From: Mesorhizobium sp. YC-39
Lineage (GTDB): Bacteria; Pseudomonadota; Alphaproteobacteria; Rhizobiales; Rhizobiaceae
DNA: 64,000 nt
Assembly (NCBI RefSeq): GCF_025753795.1
Contig: NZ_JAOWPS010000002.1
Coordinates: 1,000,501-1,064,500, forward strand
Direction: 5' to 3'
Shown here piece by piece: positions 59,039 through 64,000 of this stretch (the first letter of the stretch is position 1; each line of letters starts with the position of its first letter). Below the pieces are notes generated by a model. It saw only the letters and a program-made list of their open reading frames with translations. It searched no databases and was not told the origin of the DNA. Position numbers and translations under genes: made by a program.

Positions 59039-59821
59039 TCACTGGGCGGTCCAGCCGCCGTCGACCGAGATATGCGTGCCGTTGATCTGCACCGCCGCAT
59101 CGGAACACAGGAACACCGCGGCTGCGGCGACCTGCTCGACCGTGACGAACTCCTTGGTTGGCTGCCTTTCCAGCATGACCTCGCGGATGACGGTCTCGCG
59201 ATCCATCTTGTTGGCCTTCATCTGGTCGGGGATCTGCGCCTCGACCAGCGGCGTCAGCACATAGCCGGGGCAGATGGCGTTGCAGGTGATCTTCTCACAC
59301 GCAAGTTCGAGCGCGACAGTCTTGGTCAGCCCCATGATGCCGTGCTTGGCCGAGACATAGGCAGATTTGAACGGCGAAGCGACCAACCCATGCGCCGAGG
59401 CGACGTTGACGATCCGGCCGCCGCCGGCTTGTTTCATCAGCGGGATGGCGGCGGCAATGGTGTGGAAGGCCGACGACAGGTTGATGGCGATGATCGCATC
59501 CCACTTCTCGACCGGAAATTCCTCCACAGGCGCGACATGCTGGATGCCCGCATTGTTGACGAGGATATCGACCGAGCCGAATGTTTCGGCTGCCTTCTCG
59601 ACCAAGGCCCGGCATTCGGCCGGCTTCGACATGTCCGCCTTGATATAGGCGGTCTTCACTTTGTGGTGTTTGGCGATCGCATCGGCAATCGCATGATCGT
59701 CCGCCGTATCGGAAAAGGAATTGACGACAACATTGCAACCTTTGGCCGCGAGCGCTTCCGCAATGGCCAGGCCGATGCCCGAGGTGGATCCGGTGACGAT
59801 GGCGGTTTTTGTACTGGGCAA
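59039..59821 (-). CDS. bdhA: D-3-hydroxybutyrate dehydrogenase
   Basis: A 260-residue short-chain dehydrogenase that oxidises 3-hydroxybutyrate, released from PHB, to acetoacetate. NAD site TGSTSGIGLAIAEAL at residues 9-23, NNAGIQHVAPVEEFP, and the catalytic Ser/Tyr/Lys in VNVASAHG and SAYVSAKHG. The GIQHV and ICPGYVLTPLV segments are typical of bacterial Bdh. Its promoter region carries TGC-rich boxes like those before phaA. The patatin gene follows. Confidence 0.93.
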   Translation of the reverse strand: MPSTKTAIVTGSTSGIGLAIAEALAAKGCNVVVNSFSDTADDHAIADAIAKHHKVKTAYIKADMSKPAECRALVEKAAETFGSVDILVNNAGIQHVAPVEEFPVEKWDAIIAINLSSAFHTIAAAIPLMKQAGGGRIVNVASAHGLVASPFKSAYVSAKHGIMGLTKTVALELACEKITCNAICPGYVLTPLVEAQIPDQMKANKMDRETVIREVMLERQPTKEFVTVEQVAAAAVFLCSDAAVQINGTHISVDGGWTAQ

Positions 59822-59833
59822 GGCGGAATCCTC

Positions 59834-59874
59834 AATGCTGCGCTAACAGGAACATATTGCAGTGCAGCATATAT
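59834..59874. promoter_or_regulatory. TGC-rich boxes before bdhA, possible PhaR sites
   Basis: CAATGCTGCGC at 59834-59843 and TTGCAGTGCAGCATATATG at 59857-59874, 13 to 53 bases before the bdhA start. Similar boxes precede phaR/phaA. Confidence 0.45.
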
Positions 59875-59938
59875 GTCTTGCGCGCCGTGAAAACACCGGC
59901 GTGATCGGGCAAATGGCATGAAATTTTTGTCATAAGGA

Positions 59939-59968
59939 TGCATCTCTCCGCTTTGGCGGAGAGATGCA
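59939..59968. terminator. Strong palindrome between bdhA and citrate synthase genes
   Basis: A near-perfect 30-base palindrome, GCATCTCTCCG / CGGAGAGATGC with loop CTTTGG. It lies 90 bases downstream of the minus-strand citrate synthase gene; only CATCC follows, so it may be a processing or rho-type terminator. Confidence 0.55.
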
Positions 59969-60056
59969 CAAGTTGATCACGATAGCTGCGACGGCCCGAC
60001 GACGCTGTCCTGCTTGGAGCAAGCCCCTGCCCGTGCAATCGGTCGACAGACAGACT

Positions 60057-61145
60057 TCAGGCAACGAGCTCCGGCACCGGTCCGACATAGCGCGATTGCG
60101 GGCGGATGAGACGCCCGGTCGTCTGCTGCTCGCGCGCATGGGCGATCCAGCCGGCCACGCGCCCGGCGGCAAAGACGTTGGTGAACGCCTCTTTCGGGAA
60201 GCCTGCCGCCTCCAGCAGCAGCGCGGTATAGAATTCGACATTGGTCTGGAGCGAGCGTGACGGTTTGGCGACCCGAAGGACGTCGAGCGCTGCCTGCTCC
60301 ACTTTTTCGGCGAATGCCAAACGACGACCAGCCCCGTCCTCACTGCCGAGTTGCCGAACCACGGCTTTCAGCACGTCGGCGCGCGGATCGCGCACGCGGT
60401 AGATGCGGTGGCCGAAGCCCATGATGCGTTCGCCATGCTGGATTTCGTCGCGCAGCCAGCCGGCAGCATCGCCATGCGCCTCGATCGCGTCGAGCATTTC
60501 GATCACCGGGCCGGGCGCGCCGCCATGCAGCGGCCCCTTGAGCGCGCCGAGCCCGGCCAGCACCGACGATGTCAGGCCGGCCAATGTCGAAGCGACGACA
60601 CGGGTGGCGAAGGTCGAGGCGTTGAGGCCGTGGTCGCAGACGGTGACCAGATAGGTGTCGAGCGCTTTTGCCAATGCTGTCGACGGGACCGATCCCTTGA
60701 GCATTCTCAACATGTCGGCGGCATGATCGGCCTTGCGATCGGGTGCAATTGGCTGCTCGCCGCGCTCCAGGCGCAAAAGAGCCGGTGTCAGCACCGCAGG
60801 CGCCGCGATCAGCCGCAAGGCGTCCGTCAGGGTCTTGTCGTCGGGCAGCAGCGCCATGCCCGCGCGCATGGCGCTGTATACGTCAAGTGGAGCCAGCAGC
60901 GGCTGCGAAGGCCGGAGCCGCTCGAACACGTCGGCGCGAGCCTCGCCCAATCTTGCCGCCAGTTCAGCATCACTGGGTAGATCATCGAAGAAGCCATCCA
61001 GAAGCAAGCGAACCACCTGCGCGTAGCGCCAGCGGCCGGCCAGTTCCGGCAACGCATGGCCCCTGATCGTCAGATGCCCGCCAAAACCATCGACATCGGA
61101 GAGCACCGTCTCCGCCGCCACCACGTCATCGAGCCCGTTTGCCAT
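60057..61145 (-). CDS. Citrate synthase-family protein (short type)
   Basis: A 362-residue citrate or 2-methylcitrate synthase. Catalytic His is in GPLHGGAP (H207) and GFGHRIYRVRDPRAD (H246). The position of the catalytic Asp reads TNVEFYTAL (E304 instead of Asp), a change common in some short paralogues and possibly altering rate or substrate. It should condense acyl-CoA with oxaloacetate. The ATG at 61145 begins MANGLDD; the longer frame includes the divergent promoter. It faces away from the HTH-fused paralogue 91 bases off. Confidence 0.87.
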   Translation of the reverse strand: MANGLDDVVAAETVLSDVDGFGGHLTIRGHALPELAGRWRYAQVVRLLLDGFFDDLPSDAELAARLGEARADVFERLRPSQPLLAPLDVYSAMRAGMALLPDDKTLTDALRLIAAPAVLTPALLRLERGEQPIAPDRKADHAADMLRMLKGSVPSTALAKALDTYLVTVCDHGLNASTFATRVVASTLAGLTSSVLAGLGALKGPLHGGAPGPVIEMLDAIEAHGDAAGWLRDEIQHGERIMGFGHRIYRVRDPRADVLKAVVRQLGSEDGAGRRLAFAEKVEQAALDVLRVAKPSRSLQTNVEFYTALLLEAAGFPKEAFTNVFAAGRVAGWIAHAREQQTTGRLIRPQSRYVGPVPELVA

Positions 61146-61199
61146 GTCTGTCTCCTTGCAGCTTTTCTCCACAAAAGATAAGGGTTGGGCCATGCAGTA

Positions 61200-61224
61200 A
61201 TCAATCTTGATCAATATAATCAAT
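61200..61224. promoter_or_regulatory. Phased ATCAAT repeats between the two citrate synthase genes
   Basis: ATCAAT starts at 61200, 61210 and 61219, about one helical turn apart, with the palindrome TTGATCAA at 61207-61214. They lie 13-37 bases before the HTH-fused gene and about 55-80 before the other. Candidate operator for the HTH protein. Confidence 0.55.
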
Positions 61225-61236
61225 ATCAGGTTCGAA

Positions 61237-62376
61237 ATGTCTGAATGGCTGTCGCGCGAAGAGGTGCTGGAAAGGCTCAAGGTGCGGCCACAAACGCTCT
61301 ACGCCTATGTCAGCCGCGGCCGCATCGGCATGCGGCCGGATGAGACCGACCCGCGCCGCAGCCAATACCGCGCCGACGACATCGCCGCACTTGCCACACG
61401 CCGGGCGCGCGGACGCAGTCCCTCGGCCATCGCCGAAAGTGCGATTGCCTGGGGCGAGCCATCGATCGCTACGGCGATTTCGACCGTTGTGCACGGTCGC
61501 CTCATCTACCGGGGTCAGGATGCCGTTGCGCTCTCGAAATGGGCCACGCTGGAGGAAACCGCCGCCGTGCTCTGGGCCCTGGCTGAACCGATGGCTTTCA
61601 ACGCACCGTCGTCTGAGGCGCCTCATCCAGTCGGCCGCGCCTCGGCCTTCGCGCAGCTTGCCATGCTGGCCAGCCAGGGAAGGTCTTCACTTGGACGCAG
61701 CGCTGCCTCGCTGTGCACTGAGGCCGCGCACACCGTTGGAGCGCTGGCTCAGTCGCTGGGCGCTGTAGCCGGCACAAACCCTGTCCACCAACGATTGGCG
61801 CAGGGCTGGTCGGTGGATGGCGGCGGCGCGGAAGCGATACGCTGCGCCCTTGTCCTGCTTGCCGATCATGAACTCAACGCATCGACCTTCGCTGCCCGTG
61901 TCGCGGCCTCGACCGGAGCCTCACCTGCCGCATGCCTGCTGGCCGGCCTGGCAACCCTGTCCGGCCCGCGCCACGGAGGCGCCGGCGAAGCGGTAATGCA
62001 ACTCGCCGACGACGCGGCGCGGCACGGCGCCGATGCGGCGATCCGGCGCTGGCTCGGCCATGACCGGCCGTTGCCAGCGTTCGGCCATCCGCTCTATCCC
62101 GAGGGCGATCCCCGCGCCATAGCACTTTTGACGGCCATTCCTGTCGACGAGACACTGCAACAACTGGAAAAAGCTGCCTTTGCCGCAACCGGCACGCACC
62201 CGAACATCGACTTTGCCCTGGCCGCGCTGACGCGCAGTTTTGGCCTGCCACGCGATGCGCCATTCCAGCTGTTTGCGCTTGGACGCAGCGTCGGCACGAC
62301 CGCGCATATGGTCGAACAGATAGCGAGCGGCAGCAGTATCAGGCCGCGCGGACGCTACGAGGGGCTGCTGCCGTAA
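61237..62376 (+). CDS. Citrate synthase fused to an N-terminal helix-turn-helix
   Basis: A 379-residue protein. Residues 1-60 form a MerR/excisionase-like HTH (MSEWLSREEVLERLKVRPQT, then LYAYVSRGRIGMRPDETDPR and RSQYRADDIAALATRRARGR), followed by a citrate synthase domain. Catalytic positions are H246 (GPRHGGAG), H284 (AFGHPLYP) and D325 (PNIDFALA). Compared with the usual GHR motif, the Arg after the second His is Pro, so catalysis may be weakened. The ATG at 61237 is chosen over 61207, which lies in the repeats. It is divergent from the other citrate synthase gene and could regulate it. Confidence 0.87.
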   Translation: MSEWLSREEVLERLKVRPQTLYAYVSRGRIGMRPDETDPRRSQYRADDIAALATRRARGRSPSAIAESAIAWGEPSIATAISTVVHGRLIYRGQDAVALSKWATLEETAAVLWALAEPMAFNAPSSEAPHPVGRASAFAQLAMLASQGRSSLGRSAASLCTEAAHTVGALAQSLGAVAGTNPVHQRLAQGWSVDGGGAEAIRCALVLLADHELNASTFAARVAASTGASPAACLLAGLATLSGPRHGGAGEAVMQLADDAARHGADAAIRRWLGHDRPLPAFGHPLYPEGDPRAIALLTAIPVDETLQQLEKAAFAATGTHPNIDFALAALTRSFGLPRDAPFQLFALGRSVGTTAHMVEQIASGSSIRPRGRYEGLLP

Positions 62377-62396
62377 ATCGCCAGAGCGCTATGCAC

Positions 62397-63008
62397 TCAC
62401 GACATGGTGTCGAGCTTGCGCTGCATGGCGGCGATCTGCTCTTTCAACTCCTGCAGGTCGTCGGGTTTTTCCGGCGCATCCTTCCTGGCTGGTTCCGTCG
62501 GCGCCGTGCCGGGGCCATTCGAGCCGGCGGGCGGAAATGGTGTGAACAGGCGCATTGCGTTCTGGAACATCTCCATGTTGCGGCGCGTCTGCTCTTCCAG
62601 CGCCTTAATCGGCGTGGCGATCTTCATCATGTCCAGCGGTGACTTGCCGATCGCGCCCTTCATCTGCTCGCGGAAGCGTTCCTGCTCCTTTGCGAAGGCG
62701 ATCATCGACTGTTCGAGGAAGCTCGGCACGATCATCTGCATCTGGTCGCCGTAGAAGGCGATCAGCTGGCGCAGAAACGGGATCGGCAGCATGTTCTGCC
62801 CGTCCTTGTTCTCCAGCTCGAAGATGATCTGGGTCAGCACCGGATGCGTTATGTCGTCGCCGGTCTTGGCATCCTGGACGGTAAACTCCTCGCCCTTCTT
62901 GACCATGTCGGCCAGGTCCTCGAGCGTCACATAGGTGCTGGTGCCTGTATTATAGAGGCGGCGATTGGCATATTTCTTGATGATGATTGGTTCGTCTTTC
63001 GCGGCCAT
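62397..63008 (-). CDS. phaR: Polyhydroxyalkanoate synthesis repressor PhaR
   Basis: A 203-residue PHB-responsive repressor. The PHB/PHA accumulation regulator DNA-binding domain is at residues 5-64 (PIIIKKYANRRLYNTGTSTY, then LADMVKKGEEFTVQDAKTGDD), followed by the PHB_acc repeats (MLPIPFLRQLIAFYGDQMQM, FLEQSMIAFAKEQERFREQM), and a C-terminal coiled coil. PhaR represses phasin and PHB genes, and leaves DNA when it binds PHB granules. ATG 63008 is preferred to 63014 because GGGGAGGG then has proper spacing. Divergent from phaA with TGC-rich boxes between. Confidence 0.94.
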   Translation of the reverse strand: MAAKDEPIIIKKYANRRLYNTGTSTYVTLEDLADMVKKGEEFTVQDAKTGDDITHPVLTQIIFELENKDGQNMLPIPFLRQLIAFYGDQMQMIVPSFLEQSMIAFAKEQERFREQMKGAIGKSPLDMMKIATPIKALEEQTRRNMEMFQNAMRLFTPFPPAGSNGPGTAPTEPARKDAPEKPDDLQELKEQIAAMQRKLDTMS

Positions 63009-63106
63009 CTGCATCCCTCCCCGGACACCGGCGCACTTGAGTAAGCAGCCGATAACGATTGCGCCTTTTCAAGGATATGCGCAAAAGCGTCACAATTCCA
63101 AGCGGT

Positions 63107-63162
63107 TTGTGCAGTGCGAGATCAATTAATGCTGCATGGCGGGCTAAATATGCTGCGCAGCA
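63107..63162. promoter_or_regulatory. Candidate PhaR operators between phaR and phaA
   Basis: Three TGC-rich boxes: TTGTGCAGTGCGAG (63107-63120), TTAATGCTGCATGG (63126-63139) and the perfect palindrome TGCTGCGCAGCA (63151-63162). The rest of the 301-base gap (63009-63309) shows no gene. PhaR of other alphaproteobacteria binds CTGC(N)GCAG-like sites, to my recollection. Confidence 0.55.
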
Positions 63163-63309
63163 ACGAAGGCCCTCTTCTCATAAGTGCGGGCAAGCCGCTT
63201 GCTACGCATGGCCGGCATGCCCATTTCCGGTTTGACTTGAGTTGTGGAACGGGCAAGAAAAGTCCCTAACGACACTCAAAACACGATCCCCTGAAGTCTG
63301 GAGAAGAAC

Positions 63310-64000
63310 ATGTCCGCTTCCAACACCATCGTCGTCGCCAGCGCGGCGCGCACGCCCGTCGGTTCCTTCAACGGCGTCTTCGCCAACACGCCGGCCCATG
63401 AACTGGGTGCCGTCGCCGTCAAGGAAGCGCTCGCCCGCGCCGGCGTCGACGGCAAGGAGGTCGACGAGGTCATCCTTGGCCAGATCCTGACCGCGGCGCA
63501 AGGCCAGAACCCGGCGCGTCAGGCGGCGATGGCCGCCGGCGTGCCGCAGGAGGCGACCGCCTGGGGTCTCAACCAGCTTTGCGGTTCGGGCCTGCGCGCC
63601 ATCGCGCTCGGCATGCAGCAGATCGCCCAGGGTGACGCGAAGATCATCGTCGCCGGCGGCCAGGAATCGATGTCGATGGCACCGCACGCGCAGCATCTGC
63701 GTGGCGGCGTCAAGATGGGCGACTTCAAGCTGATCGACACCATGATCAAGGACGGCCTGACCGATGCCTTCTACGGCTACCACATGGGCAACACGGCCGA
63801 GAACGTCGCCCGCCAGTGGCAACTGACCCGCGACGATCAGGACAAGTTCGCCGTCGGCTCGCAGAATAAGGCCGAGGCCGCGCAAAAGGCCGGCAAGTTC
63901 AAGGACGAGATCGTCGCTGTCACCATCAAGGGCAAGAAGGGCGACACGATTGTCGATCAGGACGAATACATCCGCCACGGCGCGACCCTCGAAGCCATGG
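63310..64000 (+). CDS. phaA: Acetyl-CoA acetyltransferase, 3' end outside window
   Basis: The first 230 residues of a thiolase that joins two acetyl-CoA into acetoacetyl-CoA, the first step of PHB synthesis. Active-site cysteine C91 is in LNQLCGSGLRAIALG, and GGQESMSMAPH and FYGYHMGNTAENVARQW are the standard PhaA/AtoB segments. The downstream His and second Cys lie beyond the window. The ATG at 63310 follows GGAGAAG. Adjacent phaR and the TGC boxes point to storage metabolism, and phaB probably follows. Confidence 0.95.
   Translation, partial: MSASNTIVVASAARTPVGSFNGVFANTPAHELGAVAVKEALARAGVDGKEVDEVILGQILTAAQGQNPARQAAMAAGVPQEATAWGLNQLCGSGLRAIALGMQQIAQGDAKIIVAGGQESMSMAPHAQHLRGGVKMGDFKLIDTMIKDGLTDAFYGYHMGNTAENVARQWQLTRDDQDKFAVGSQNKAEAAQKAGKFKDEIVAVTIKGKKGDTIVDQDEYIRHGATLEAM

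Overview
The window is high-GC, densely packed chromosomal DNA from an alphaproteobacterium, most likely a Mesorhizobium or close relative in the Rhizobiales. The evidence is the gene content (TrcR/DUF1013, DUF1192, DUF1244, DUF1036, DUF3309, DUF465/YdcH and DUF1127 genes, class I aldolase beside pgk, PhaR and bdhA), cysteine-free L32 and L36, and several families of rhizobial-type intergenic palindromic repeats. I see no rRNA, tRNA, CRISPR array, prophage or insertion sequence. The genus is inferred from memory of the gene families, not from a search.

Layout. 1-1400: truncated 1-Cys peroxiredoxin, zapA and a coiled-coil partner gene. 1400-9230: central carbon block tkt, gap, a K+/H+ antiporter, pgk, class I fba. 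9300-14260: small enzymes and stress-type genes, including two 24-bp palindromes in front of a DUF1127-like gene and a VOC gene, next to a YafY/WYL regulator. 14350-25040: mixed housekeeping (trcR, LysE exporter, quinone oxidoreductase, MFS, ArsR, GST, hydrolase/HxlR pair, rpmF, mtgA). 25100-29900: prenyl synthase, a lower-GC Stf0 sulfotransferase, a CPT-like kinase, a lytic transglycosylase and ispG. 30230-36590: two opposed DUF465 genes, then an IclR-controlled cassette of a polar amino acid ABC importer, RidA and a SelA-like PLP enzyme. 36700-43530: purEK, LprI-like, rpmJ, TPR protein, hydrolase, pyk with DUF1036. 43770-49120: amidohydrolase/DUF1244, DNA alkylation repair, MFS, LysR with an oxidoreductase. 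49220-53590: RND efflux pair. 53770-57830: diheme cytochrome c plus two-subunit molybdenum hydroxylase operon with a divergent TetR gene. 57860-64000: acetyl-CoA/polyhydroxybutyrate region with a patatin-like lipase, bdhA, two divergent citrate synthase paralogues (one fused to a helix-turn-helix domain), phaR and the start of phaA.

How the parts fit. The left and right ends both manage carbon flow: triose-phosphate and pyruvate metabolism on the left (with pyk at 41.6 kb), and storage of acetyl-CoA as PHB versus entry into the TCA cycle on the right. Shared short motifs tie them together: AATCGATT in front of gap, fba and the pyk operon, and TGC-rich PhaR-like boxes in front of phaA/phaR and bdhA. 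The least described items are the DNA-binding citrate synthase with its phased ATCAAT repeats, the RidA/SelA-like import-and-deaminate cassette, and the paired 24-bp operators at 12.3-12.6 kb.
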